Source: Omphiscola glabra (Eukaryota; Mollusca; Gastropoda; Lymnaeidae). Taken from it: DNA of 64,000 nucleotides. Of the stretch, positions 11,409 through 22,700 are shown piece after piece. The DNA lies in contig OZ024809.1 of NCBI GenBank assembly GCA_964017045.1, positions 13,584,307-13,648,306 of the forward strand, given 5' to 3'. Each line of letters starts with the position of its first letter. Position 1 is the first letter of the stretch. The notes under the pieces are model-generated. The model was not told the origin of the DNA. It searched no databases and was given only the letters and a program-made list of their open reading frames with translations. Both the position numbers and the translations under genes were made by a program.

Positions 11409-11614
11409 GTGACAGCTTGCGTGTTGATAGGAAAAGTCCCTTAGGAAGTTTGTATTACAGGCCAAGCAGTGGCGTAGCCAATGGTTTGTGCCCTCCACTG
11501 CGGGACAAACTTTTTGCCGCCACCCTTCCACAAAACAAACAAACTTCACCGCATTTTGCCGCAAATGCTGCCCCCCCCCCCTTTTTCAATAAAAGAAAAG
11601 GAAAAGAATAGCAG
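11409..11614. other. Unique spacer with an eroded hAT-like end
   Basis: Contains gcagtggcgtagcc near 11467, a sequence typical of one end of small hAT-like elements in this window. The other end is not identifiable. Confidence 0.3.
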
Positions 11615-12316
11615 CCAGGGGCAATGGCAGGGCAACGAAAGATAACAAGAAATTCAACCATCAAAACTCTTCAATGGCAGGGCAACGAAAGATAACAAGA
11701 AATTCAACCATCAAAACTCTTCAATGGCAGGGCAACGAAAGATAACAAGAAATTCAACCATCAAAACTCTTCAATGGCAGGGCAACGAAAGATAACAAGA
11801 AATTCAACCATCAAAACTCTTCAATGGCAGGGCAACGAAAGATAACAAGAAATTCAACCATCAAAACTCTTCAATGGCAGGGCAACGAAAGATAACAAGA
11901 AATTCAACCATCAAAACTCTTCAATGGCAGGGCAACGAAAGATAACAAGAAATTCAACCATCAATGGTAGGCCAATGAAAGATAACAAGAAATTCAACCA
12001 TCAATGGTAGGCCAATGAAAGATAACAAGAAATTCAACCATCAAAACTCTTCAATGGCAGGGCAATGAAAGATAACAAGAAATTCAACCATCAATGGTAG
12101 GCCAATGAAAGATAACAAGAAATTCAACCATCAATGGTAGGCCAATGAAAGATAACAAGAAATTCAACCATCAATGGTAGGCCAATGAAAGATAACAAGA
12201 AATTCAACCATCAATGGTAGGCCAATGAAAGATAACAAGAAATTCAACCATCAATGGTAGGCCAATGAAAGATAACAAGAAATTAAACCATCAATGGTAG
12301 GCCAATGAAAGATAAC
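11615..12316. repeat. Two-part minisatellite: 50-bp units, then 40-bp units
   Basis: The left half is 50-bp units including caaaactcttcaatggcag. The right half is mostly 40-bp units that lack aaaactcttc and read aatggtaggccaatgaaag. A single 50-bp-type copy near 12032-12070 sits among the 40-bp units, indicating recombination between the two forms. Confidence 0.95.
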
Positions 12317-13187
12317 GAGAAGAAGGAAACATTTGATTTATTTCAGATGGCGAGGCTGGCTTCCTGTCGAAATGTTTGCCGGAGCGTTGTCTATCGTTAT
12401 GCGCGCTCTCCTCTACTTACTCATTGCCTTTGATTTGAAAAATAAGAACTAACAATTCTTTGACAAAACCTCGTGGGATAATAATACAAAATCTTCTTTC
12501 ACTATGCTTTGTAAACCCCCCCCCTCCCCCCCCCCCCAAAATCCCACCTCATATTGCGGTGTTTGATGTCACTTATTCTTATTAAACCTTCATTGTATCT
12601 CTTCTAATTTTTTTTAGTGCTGTAAGAATTGATAGAAGAGACCTCATCCCTGAGTGATGATTGAAGTGAGTGTAAACAGCCTACAGCATTACTGTCACAT
12701 TCTTTTTGAATGACGTCAATTCATTATTTTTGGTCAAATGTGGGGAAATGGCCAAGTCATTGACATTCCATTACTGATAATGTCATGGTATACAGGATTT
12801 ATTTAGGCATTGGCATATTAAGTTGCACGTGTAACTGCCATGACCAAAAAAAAAAAAAAAAAACAACAAACAAGCAAATAATAATGTTTAAAAAATAAAT
12901 AAATCACGTGACCTGTGTCACACAAATAATTTTTATGCTTTTCGACACATCACACTTCTGAATAAAACTTCATCTTCCAACAAGCTGGTTCGTCTTCGTG
13001 TAACTTAATCAAATTTTTTCCCTGATTCATTAAAGGCTGGGATTTTGTGTTTTTGTTGTAGTTTTTTAAAATATTTATTTCATGCATGCATGTAAGAATG
13101 AGCGAGATTGTTGTCAGCTTTTAATATGTAATACATTCATTCAATAATAGACCAATCAGCTTGATGGAATGGTGTAAAAGACATGCG
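12317..13187. other. Intergenic, no gene seen
   Basis: Unique sequence with C-rich and A-rich runs (12514-12537, 12845-12864). No exon or RNA gene recognised. Confidence 0.5.
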
Positions 13188-13480
13188 AGGAGACCAATTG
13201 CAAAACCTGCTAAGTAACTGTTTTAAAAAAATGAGTTATCTATCTTGGCTGGTTAATTAAGTCTCAATCTACAGAAGTTTGTGCATTTAATGATAAAAAA
13301 GCTTTATGTAAGTCTAAAATTCACCATTAAAAAATATATAAATGCTATATTCGCTATATAATTAATTTACAACAACTCACTTTTCTCTAAATCAAAAAAG
13401 AAGTTACTTAGCAAGGTTTGCAATTGACTTCCTCATGTAAGAAGTTACTTAGCAAGGTTTGCAATTGGACTCCTCATGTA
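13188..13480. mobile_element. MITE-like element with about 35-bp terminal inverted repeats
   Basis: The left end gaggagaccaattgcaaaac-ctgctaagtaact is the reverse complement, with few mismatches, of the right end agttacttagcaaggtttgc-aattggactcctc. The right end is itself tandemly duplicated (13400-13440 and 13441-13477). AT-rich, non-coding interior. No clear target-site duplication. Confidence 0.65.
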
Positions 13481-13573
13481 ATTATGAAGCTTACAGATTA
13501 AACAAAGTCAATCTCAAACGGTACGTGACACAGTACATTGTTGTCTTCCCACCCCCTACTAACTTTTTTTTTC

Positions 13574-13960
13574 TAGGCGAGTTCTAAATGCAAAGAACCG
13601 TGATCACGCCACACCACTACTTCATTCACTTCATTGGCTCCCTGTACAAGCACGAATTGACAACGAACTCTTTGTTCTGTGCAAAACTTTTTCTCGAATT
13701 CATGCCCTCCATATCTAACTGAAATTCTCTCTGTCTATTCACCCCTTCGACAGCTCGCTCCTCCGCAGACGCGCGTATTCTTTTTGTCACCAAGACTCGC
13801 ACAAAAACATACGGTGAACGATCTTTCTCTTTCTTTGCCCCCAAACAATGGAATTCTCTTCCACTACACATCCGCAATATACCGACCATCACAGTCTTCA
13901 AAACTGAACTCAAAACTCTTCTATTTAAACGCTACTATCCTGACTGATTCCCCCTCTGAC
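13574..13960 (+). pseudogene. CR1/L2-type LINE reverse-transcriptase tail remnant
   Basis: Plus-strand frames read HATPLLHSLHWLPVQARID, then FSRIHALH after the expected spacing, and later WNSLP-like TMEFSS. The LHWLPV-x-RI motif is characteristic of the C-terminal region of CR1/L2-type LINE polymerases. Frameshifts and stops break the frame. Sequence to about 14130 (gcagcgcgttgagcac) may be its 3' UTR. Confidence 0.65.
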
Positions 13961-14295
13961 TGATAAACGATGCTGCTGGGTGCCGTCCAGGGCTTGACAT
14001 GTAAATACTTATGGAATGAGTGAAGTAATTATACATTTGTTTTGTTTTATTTAATTAATTTATGTTAATTTCTAAGTTTATGATTATGTTTGTTAAATTG
14101 TATGTGCAGCGCGTTGAGCACAGCCAGAACATTCAATCTTTATTTAAGTGTGTTGTAACGAATATTCATTTTGCGCTGTTTGATTTCGTGTCCTGTAAGT
14201 GAAGCATTGGCTCGTGCCTACAGGCTCGAGTGGCAGTAGGGAGACATTTTGTATTTAACCAGGTTGATAGATCAGATGAAAGATGACGTATTCCA

Positions 14296-14408
14296 GATGG
14301 ATCAGAACTGAAGGTTTCGATTGATAGACAGAAACTGAAGGTTTAGATTGATAGACAGAAACTGGGGGTTTCGATTGATAGACAGAAACTGGGGGTTTCG
14401 ATTGATAA
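14296..14408. repeat. About 30-bp tandem repeat, about 4 copies
   Basis: The unit contains gattgatagacagaaactg followed by aaggttt or ggggttt. Confidence 0.9.
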
Positions 14409-14867
14409 ACTGTAGTTTTCAACTGATATGCAGAAAATGAATATTTAAATTGTTGACATTTAAAAGACGGCAATAGTACAAAGGGAAGATATCGACAATA
14501 AAATAATAGTAACATATAAGGGTCGCTTCACTCCCTTTGTGTAATTCGGTGTTTTAAATTTTTCAACGCAACACTTTCCTCCATGGTAGTGGTAGCCATT
14601 TTATCTCAGTGTATAAAGCTAATGGACTTTGACAGTCCATAGCTATCCATCATTTGTTTCGATATGTTTAACAAATCTTGGGGAGTTTATGTTTTTTACC
14701 GTCTGGGTGTGGTTGGAAGTCGTCGATGAATTCTTGCGACTACATAGTTTTTTTGTTTTTTTTTAAAATAGCTTTTTTTTTCTTAGTGAATGTAGACATG
14801 CGATGTTGTTAACGCCGTTGCTGCTGTACAGCGGCAAATGCTATCTTAAGGCATGGGCACACCGGCA
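14409..14867. other. Intergenic, no gene seen
   Basis: Unique sequence. No coding, RNA or repeat signal. Confidence 0.5.
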
Positions 14868-14975
14868 GTTGCCAAGGACCTCACGCTTCTAGGGGACCCC
14901 ACGCTTCGAGGGACCCCAAGCTTCTAGGGGCCCCACGCTTCTAGGGACCCCACGCTTCTAGGGATCTCCCACTTT
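14868..14975. repeat. About 17-bp degenerate tandem repeat, 6 copies
   Basis: Copies of ggaccccacgcttctag with small indels. Confidence 0.85.
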
Positions 14976-15357
14976 TAGAAGCATCATGCTGCCAATAGGA
15001 ATGTTAGGTCAAAGGAATTTAGTTAGAAACAATAATATGAAAAACGATCACACTAAAAATAGAGTGGTCATATTGAATGGCTGTCATTTCAGAGGTTTTT
15101 GTCTTTTGATGACGTTGGATAAAATGCCGTCTTTGATTAAATGTTTTGCTTCTAAAGTCTATACTAACATTATAAAACAACATTACTATTAAGTTACAAA
15201 AAAAAAAAAAAAAATATTGGATTTGTATAAACAAAATCTGGTTATGGGAACCTAAATTTCCACAATGTGTCTTGTCTCCTCTGCCAATACAAGTGGGCGT
15301 CCAATATGTCGTGTCTCCTCTTACAGTGTTCCGTGAATTTGGTCCAGCGCCTTTCTT

Positions 15358-15465
15358 CCTTCTCCTTACATGGCCTACCAGGTGAAGGCCCCCCATTCTC
15401 TTTACATGGCCTACCAGGTGAAGGCACCCCCTTCTCTTTACATGGCCTACCATGTGAAGGCACCC
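15358..15465. repeat. 32-bp tandem repeat, about 3 copies
   Basis: The unit contains tttacatggcctaccaggtg and aaggcaccccc. Confidence 0.9.
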
Positions 15466-15515
15466 ATTACTAAGACTTTTTTTGCGTGACGTAGTTTGTG
15501 AACGACCCCTTACGT

Positions 15516-15702
15516 CAGTGGTTCTCAGCCTTTCTTATGCCGCGAACCTTTAATACAGTTCCTCGTCTTGTGGCGATCCCCGAACACAAAATTATTTTCG
15601 TTGCTACTTCATAACTGTAGACTATATTGACTATATGCGTTTCCGATGGTCTTAGGCGACCCCTGTGAAATGGTCGTTCGACCCCCAGGCTGAGAACCGC
15701 TG
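15516..15702. mobile_element. SPIN-like non-autonomous hAT element, intact, perfect 8-bp TSD
   Basis: Begins cagtggttctcagcct and ends ggctgagaaccgctg (inverted termini), flanked on both sides by ccttacgt (15508-15515 and 15703-15710), an 8-bp target-site duplication as hAT transposases make. The interior cttaggcgacccctgtgaaa and gtcgttcgaccccc matches my memory of the SPIN terminal region. 187 bp, no coding capacity. Confidence 0.85.
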
Positions 15703-15710
15703 CCTTACGT

Positions 15711-16409
15711 TATAAGTCCACCCTCCACTTTAAACTCTAACATTTCCATTCGAAGATGCTTCCATTCCAAAACAACAGCATTCCCTCGTTGTAATCTCCG
15801 GCAACGATCTCGCTGGTAAGTACGCAGTGTGTAAGATTTCAAACATACCGCCATCGTGGTGTGTGCGCATGTAGCGGGGTCACGAGTTCACGACCAGCTG
15901 ACACACCGCGTCGTTTAACCGAGCCAGCCAGCGAGGGGGCAAGTGTGTAACAACAACATTGAGGGTTTACTGGCGTGCATTATTTTGTTTGCACGACTGT
16001 GCTGAATTTAGTTCAACAATCTAGCACGTTACGAGCGGAGTTCAGTAGGTAGTACGATCTCTGACCTGGAGGGAGAAAGTGTTTTATATTTGAATGACAG
16101 TGCATTTCTTTTTCAAAACGTTAACATTTTAGCATCACTAGTGACTAGCCAACCGATGTGTAGGCCTACGTCCGTCTGAAGTCTGATGGGATTGTAACCA
16201 GTGACTTAGATATTTTAAAGTTTATCAACCGTTAGGGCACTCACTAAGTAAGCGAAAATCAACCAGCAGCGAGGATTCGTTACTAGACTACACTCGACAG
16301 CTCAGTCAGCTGTGGTGATTTATTTCTTCACTTTTTTTCCCGACTGTTCCTTGAGCTGACTGAATTTTTAGTTAACACTAGTTAGTAGTCAGTGAATAAG
16401 GCCCATGCC
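15711..16409. other. Upstream region of DCXR; possible 5' UTR intron
   Basis: No other gene seen. A strong donor-like gctg/gtaagtacg lies near 15821, and a pyrimidine-rich tract followed by tgaatttttag lies near 16352-16371, just upstream of the start codon. A spliced 5' UTR is possible, which would make the coding region uninterrupted but the gene not intronless. No promoter motif identified. Confidence 0.3.
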
Positions 16410-17144
16410 ATGGAGATTAAATTCGACGGCAAACGAGCTCTTGTTACAGGCGGTGGGAAGGGCATCGGTCGTGGCATAGCCATAAGACTGGCCGAGTGTG
16501 GCGCCAAAACAGTCGCGGTGAGCCGAACCGATGCAGATCTCGCCGCCCTGAGGGCCGAACATCCTTCCATCGAGACGCACGTCGTGGATCTCAGCGACTG
16601 GGCGACGGCGCGGCGAGCGATAGAATCTCTCGGCCACTTCGACCTGCTCGTCAACAGCGCGGGCGTGTCCAGGATCGCGCCCTTCGTCGACGTGAAAGAG
16701 GAGGATTTCGATTTCGTCTTCAACACAAACATCAAAGCCCTCTTCAACGTGTCTCAGGTGGTGGCCAAGTCCATGATAGAGCGCAAGACGGGTGGGGCCA
16801 TCGTAAACTTGTCCAGCGCGGCCTCCACGCAGGCGGTCAACGAGCACTCCGTCTACTGCTCGAGCAAAGGAGCCGTTGATTCCCTGACGACCGTCATGGC
16901 CCTGGAGCTGGCCCAGTACAACATCCGCACCAACGCCGTTAACCCCACGGCCGTTATGACCGACATGGGCAAGTACTCGTGGAGTGACCCGGCCAAGGCC
17001 CAGCCTCTCATCAACAGGATCCCCTTGAGGCGTTTTGCGGAAGTCGAAGATGTCGTCGACGCCGTGGTTTGGTTGCTAAGCGACAAGGCCGGCTACGTGA
17101 ACGGTGTGACGTTGCCTTTGGAAGGAGGACTCCTGGTGGCTTAG
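16410..17144 (+). CDS. DCXR: Dicarbonyl/L-xylulose reductase (short-chain dehydrogenase)
   Basis: A classical short-chain dehydrogenase/reductase. The family reduces L-xylulose to xylitol and various alpha-dicarbonyls with NADPH (uronate cycle; detoxification) as a cytosolic or membrane-associated tetramer. The 244 residues equal the length of human DCXR. Visible motifs: cofactor loop TGGGKGIG at 13-20, NSAG at 82-85, and the catalytic set N107, S136, Y149, K153 (YCSSK) at the same numbers as the human enzyme. ALELAQYNIRTNAVNPTAVM (165-184) is the family's conserved stretch and VTLPLEGG the C-terminal one. The start is the ATG at 16410 in a strong gccATGg context; an in-frame GTG at 16392 is not expected to initiate in an animal. 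The frame has no introns, unlike the multi-exon vertebrate gene, so a retrocopy is possible, but it is intact. Substrate preference cannot be read from sequence. Confidence 0.93.
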   Translation: MEIKFDGKRALVTGGGKGIGRGIAIRLAECGAKTVAVSRTDADLAALRAEHPSIETHVVDLSDWATARRAIESLGHFDLLVNSAGVSRIAPFVDVKEEDFDFVFNTNIKALFNVSQVVAKSMIERKTGGAIVNLSSAASTQAVNEHSVYCSSKGAVDSLTTVMALELAQYNIRTNAVNPTAVMTDMGKYSWSDPAKAQPLINRIPLRRFAEVEDVVDAVVWLLSDKAGYVNGVTLPLEGGLLVA

Positions 17145-17522
17145 GTTAAGTCTTGTCCTAAGCCATTTCGTGTGTGGACTCCTGGTGGCCTGGATTAATC
17201 CTTCTGTTAAGCTGTTTCATGACTGGACTCGTGAGCTGCTTGGCAGATTAAGGAGGGGTACTTGTACCTACTCGTTTGGTTAGTAGAGCATGTTACCATG
17301 GAACTAAGAACTATTGAACAATATTACAAATGACAATGATGTTTGTGGGCTATTGTTTTTGTTCTATAGTCTATAGGCCTATATTATAGTATCGGTATTC
17401 CAAAAAAGAACATCTACTATGGCGTGTTACATCCAACAATTCTGTTTTGAGCATCTTGGTTATAGACTATTTGTTGGCACATGTCCCTGTTCTGGCCACC
17501 CTTCCCTGCATCATGTCAAGGC
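17145..17522. other. DCXR 3' flank, probable 3' UTR
   Basis: Follows the DCXR stop with a near-repeat of the last codons (ggactcctggtggc recurs near 17176). No AATAAA before the minisatellite. Confidence 0.4.
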
Positions 17523-18066
17523 CAAGTGTTTGTTCCTATGTCATGCGCAATATTCAAGTGTTTGTTCCTATGTCATGCGCAATATTCAAGTGTTTGTTCC
17601 TATGTCATGCGCAATATTCAAGTGTTTGTTCATATGTCATGCGCAATATTCAAGTGTTTGTTCATATGTCATGCGCAATATTCAAGTGTTTGTTCATATG
17701 TCATGCGCAATATTCAAGTGTTTGTTCATATGTCATGCGCAATATTCAAGTGTTTGTTCATATGTCATGCGCAATATTCAAGTGTTTGTTCATATGTCAT
17801 GCACAATATTCAAGTGTTTGTTCATATGTCATGCACAATATTCAAGTGTTTGTTCATATGTCATGCACAATATTCAAGTGTTTGTTCATATGTCATGCGC
17901 AATATTCAAGTGTTTGTTCATATGTCATGCACAATATTCAAGTGTTTGTTCATATGTCATGCACAATATTCAAGTGTTTGTTCATATGTCATGCACAATA
18001 TTCAAGTGTTTGTTCATATGTCATGCACAATATTCAAGTGTTTGTTCATATGTCATGCACAATATT
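17523..18066. repeat. 32-bp minisatellite, 17 copies, 3' of DCXR
   Basis: The unit contains caagtgtttgttcatatgtc and atgcgcaatatt. Variants are ordered in blocks: ttcc in the first copies, ttca later, and gcgc switching to gcac rightward. It may lie within the DCXR 3' UTR if the signal at 18658 is used. Confidence 0.95.
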
Positions 18067-19315
18067 TACAAAGCTGAATTTTTGCCATTATTCAATCCTT
18101 TACCTTTGACTGGGTGCAGTTTGTTAGAAGGAAAACATTCATTTCTATGATATGTTAACATTCACAATAGATATGTTTTAGAGTGGCTGGTCTAACGTTT
18201 CACTCAACAATACTCTTTGAGGCTTTTAAATTATGTCATAAATCTAACACTTGAATTTTTTACCCATCTGATTTAAAGGGTTATTCATTCATTATATAAG
18301 TTATATTATCTTGTGTGGAAAGAGTTCACATTTGTTGTTGTTGACAAAGCAATTATTATATTAACGTTGTTTACAAGGTTCTGCTTTATAAATATCTTAG
18401 TATTAATATAAGAAATAGTGTTCCGAAATAATTTGATTTATTCGTTCAACTAAATGTTTATGGTATTCACCGCCCAGAACGGTCAATTAATGTTTTGTAC
18501 GTAACGGGAATCAATTATATATCTATTACCATGTCATCCTGTTTATTTTATTGTGTTATACTGAGGTGGGTCATTGTCTTGGTCAGACCATTGCTCATGA
18601 AGGAAAGGCTGTTATTATCATGTGATTTGTTTGGTTTCCAATGGTTTCCTTAAAGCAATAAAATACATTTCACATTCTTCCTTTTTTTTCCCTTCAAGTG
18701 CCTCTTTTGTTATTTCAAAAAATATTTTTTGAGTGTGTTTGTTTACGCTTAAGATCACAAGGCAGGTAACTAAACATCATGACACCACCCGCCTCCCCCA
18801 ATCTGTATGAGATTCATCCCACTTACACACACACACCAGATTTTTTAAATATTTTAAATTAACAGGAAATAGCTCCCATATTTTTTTTTTTTGTATCTAG
18901 CAAACTGTTGTTGATATTCATGTCCCAAACTTAAAAAACCGTGGGGTGAATGAGGTTAAAAGTAGAATTAATTGGATGTCCTATCAAAGTAAAAACAAAT
19001 CAAGAAAGATTTAAATGATTCTTTTTTGTTTGTTTTTCATTTTGAGAATTTTAATTTTTTTTTTTAAATGTATATTTAACTTTAACCCCACAAGGAAGTG
19101 CACAGTAGCCTTTGGCAGTTGCTACGCTGGGGGGTCTTTGCTGAGCAGGGTAACTTGAGAACAGCATTAGTATTTTAAAAGAAAATAATTTATTCTTTGG
19201 TTTTTTTTTTAAAAAAATATTTTGATTTTAGTGCCTGCTTGATTTTTTTTTTTCTTTGTTGAAAAAAATTAAAAGCGTGAATGCTAGATTCAGTGACTTG
19301 ATTTTTCACCTGCCC
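18067..19315. other. Intergenic, no gene seen
   Basis: AT-rich unique sequence with T runs and a short cacaca near 18825. No exon recognised. Confidence 0.5.
18658..18663 (+). promoter_or_regulatory. Candidate poly(A) signal for DCXR
   Basis: An AATAAA hexamer about 1.5 kb after the DCXR stop, followed by a T-rich and then GT-rich stretch (gagtgtgtttgttt near 18731). An AATAAA alone is weak evidence in AT-rich DNA. Confidence 0.3.
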
Positions 19316-19645
19316 TCTCACCTGAGGCAGACCCTGCCCTCTCACCTGAGGCAGACCCTGCCCTCGCACCTGAGGCAGACCCTGCCCTCTCACCTGAGGC
19401 AGACCCTGCCCTCTCACCTGAGGCAGACCCTGCCCTCGCACCTGAGGCAGACCCTGCCCTCTCACCTGAGGCAGACCCTGCCCTCTCACCTGAGGCAGAC
19501 CCTGCCCTCTCACCTGAGGCAGACCCTGCCCTCTCACCTGAGGCAGACCCTGCCCTCTCACCTGAGGCAGACCCTGCCCTCTCACCTGAGGCAGACCCTG
19601 CCCTCTCACCTTAGGCAGACCCTGTCCTCTCACATGAGGCAGACC
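19316..19645. repeat. 24-bp minisatellite, about 13 copies
   Basis: The unit contains ctcacctgaggcagaccctg. On the minus strand each copy carries CTCAG/GTGAGAG, a near-ideal 5' splice site. Length 24 keeps frames open (SHLRQTLP repeat), but there is no non-repeat coding context. Confidence 0.95.
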
Positions 19646-19797
19646 GGGTGAACAAGTCTGAAGGGCCGAGTAGAAAAAGTACTTAAGTGACACTTTTTCA
19701 AAAATGGGTTAAGACAGGCATTATATTTGATTACTTCCCCTGAATCATTCCTGTAAATATCATTCATGAAAAAATGTCCACAAGTAGTAATAAAGGC

Positions 19798-22700
19798 CAA
19801 ACACTTTAGAAACTTGATGTTTCAGAGTTGTGACGGAGTCAAACACTTTAGAAACTTGATGTTTCAGAGTTGTGACAGAGCCAAACACTTTAGAAACTTG
19901 ATGTTTCAGAGTTGTGACAGAGTCAAACACTTTAGAAACTTGATGTTTCAGAGTTGTGACAGAGTCAAACACTTTAGAAACTTGATGTTTCAGAGTTGTG
20001 ACAGAGTCAAACACTTTAGAAACTTGATGTTTCAGAGTTGTGACAGAGCCAAACACTTTAGAAACTTGATGTTTCAGAGTTGTGACAGAGCCAAACACTT
20101 TAGAAACTTGATGTTTCAGAGTTGTGACAGAGTCAAACACTTTAGAAACTTGATGTTTCAGAGTTGTGACAGAGCCAAACACTTTAGAAACTTGATGTTT
20201 CAGAGTTGTGACAGAGTCAAACACTTTAGAAACTTGATGTTTCAGAGTTGTGACAGAGTCAAACACTTTAGAAACTTGATGTTTCAGAGTTGTGACAGAG
20301 TCAAACACTTTAGAAACTTGATGTTTCAGAGTTGTGACAGAGCCAAACACTTTAGAAACTTGATGTTTCAGAGTTGTGACAGAGTCAAACACTTTAGAAA
20401 CTTGATGTTTCAGAGTTGTGACAGAGTCAAACACTTTAGAAACTTGATGTTTCAGAGTTGTGACAGAGTCAAACACTTTAGAAACTTGATGTTTCAGAGT
20501 TGTGACAGAGCCAAACACTTTAGAAACTTGATGTTTCAGAGTTGTGACAGAGTCAAACACTTTAGAAACTTGATGTTTCAGAGTTGTGACAGAGCCAAAC
20601 ACTTTAGAAACTTGATGTTTCAGAGTTGTGACAGAGCCAAACACTTTAGAAACTTGATGTTTCAGAGTTGTGACAGAGCCAAACACTTTAGAAACTTGAT
20701 GTTTCAGAGTTGTGACAGAGTCAAACACTTTAGAAACTTGATGTTTCAGAGTTGTGACAGAGCCAAACACTTTAGAAACTTGATGTTTCAGAGTTGTGAC
20801 AGAGCCAAACACTTTAGAAACTTGATGTTTCAGAGTTGTGACAGAGCCAAACACTTTAGAAACTTGATGTTTCAGAGTTGTGACAGAGCCAAACACTTTA
20901 GAAACTTGATGTTTCAGAGTTGTGACAGAGCCAAACACTTTAGAAACTTGATGTTTCAGAGTTGTGACAGAGCCAAACACTTTAGAAACTTGATGTTTCA
21001 GAGTTGTGACAGAGCCAAACACTTTAGAAACTTGATGTTTCAGAGTTGTGACAGAGCCAAACACTTTAGAAACTTGATGTTTCAGAGTTGTGACAGAGCC
21101 AAACACTTTAGAAACTTGATGTTTCAGAGTTGTGACAGAGCCAAACACTTTAGAAACTTGATGTTTCAGAGTTGTGACAGAGCCAAACACTTTAGAAACT
21201 TGATGTTTCAGAGTTGTGACAGAGCCAAACACTTTAGAAACTTGATGTTTCAGAGTTGTGACAGAGTCAAACACATTAGAAACTTGATGTTTCAGAGTTG
21301 TGACAGAGCCAAACACTTTAGAAACTTGATGTTTCAGAGTTGTGACAGAGTCAAACACATTAGAAACTTGATGTTTCAGAGTTGTGACAGAGCCAAACAC
21401 TTTAGAAACTTGATGTTTCAGAGTTGTGACAGAGTCAAACACATTAGAAACTTGATGTTTCAGAGTTGTGACAGAGCCAAACACTTTAGAAACTTGATGT
21501 TTCAGAGTTGTGACAGAGTCAAACACTTTAGAAACTTGATGTTTCAGAGTTGTGACAGAGCCAAACACTTTAGAAACTTGATGTTTCAGAGTTGTGACAG
21601 AGTCAAACACATTAGAAACTTGATGTTTCAGAGTTGTGACAGAGGCAAACACTTTAGAAACTTGATGTTTCAGAGTTGTGACAGAGCCAAACACTTTAGA
21701 AACTTGATGTTTCAGAGTTGTGACAGAGTCAAACACTTTAGAAACTTGATGTTTCAGAGTTGTGACAGAGCCAAACACTTTAGAAACTTGATGTTTCAGA
21801 GTTGTGACAGAGCCAAACACTTTAGAAACTTGATGTTTCAGAGTTGTGACAGAGCCAAACACTTTAGAAACTTGATGTTTCAGAGTTGTGACAGAGCCAA
21901 ACACTTTAGAAACTTGATGTTTCAGAGTTGTGACAGAGCCAAACACTTTAGAAACTTGATGTTTCAGAGTTGTGACAGAGTCAAACACTTTAGAAACTTG
22001 ATGTTTCAGAGTTGTGACAGAGTCAAACACTTTAGAAACTTGATGTTTCAGAGTTGTGACAGAGCCAAACACTTTAGAAACTTGATGTTTCAGAGTTGTG
22101 ACAGAGCCAAACACTTTAGAAACTTGATGTTTCAGAGTTGTGACAGAGTCAAACACTTTAGAAACTTGATGTTTCAGAGTTGTGACAGAGTCAAACACTT
22201 TAGAAACTTGATGTTTCAGAGTTGTGACAGAGCCAAACACTTTAGAAACTTGATGTTTCAGAGTTGTGACAGAGCCAAACACTTTAGAAACTTGATGTTT
22301 CAGAGTTGTGACAGAGCCAAACACTTTAGAAACTTGATGTTTCAGAGTTGTGACAGAGCCAAACACTTTAGAAACTTGATGTTTCAGAGTTGTGACAGAG
22401 CCAAACACTTTAGAAACTTGATGTTTCAGAGTTGTGACAGAGCCAAACACTTTAGAAACTTGATGTTTCAGAGTTGTGACAGAGCCAAACACTTTAGAAA
22501 CTTGATGTTTCAGAGTTGTGACAGAGCCAAACACTTTAGAAACTTGATGTTTCAGAGTTGTGACAGAGCCAAACACTTTAGAAACTTGATGTTTCAGAGT
22601 TGTGACAGAGCCAAACACTTTAGAAACTTGATGTTTCAGAGTTGTGACAGAGTCAAACACATTAGAAGCTTGATGTTTCAGAGTTGTGACAGAGCCAAAC

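Noticed and set aside
10641..11564. 307-codon minus-strand frame rich in CQIPCHIP-like repeats
   Set aside because: Product of the 11-12-bp satellite, with equally long frames in other phases.
16392..16409. Upstream GTG start for the DCXR frame
   Set aside because: An animal gene should start at ATG; the ATG at 16410 gives the exact family length and a strong context.
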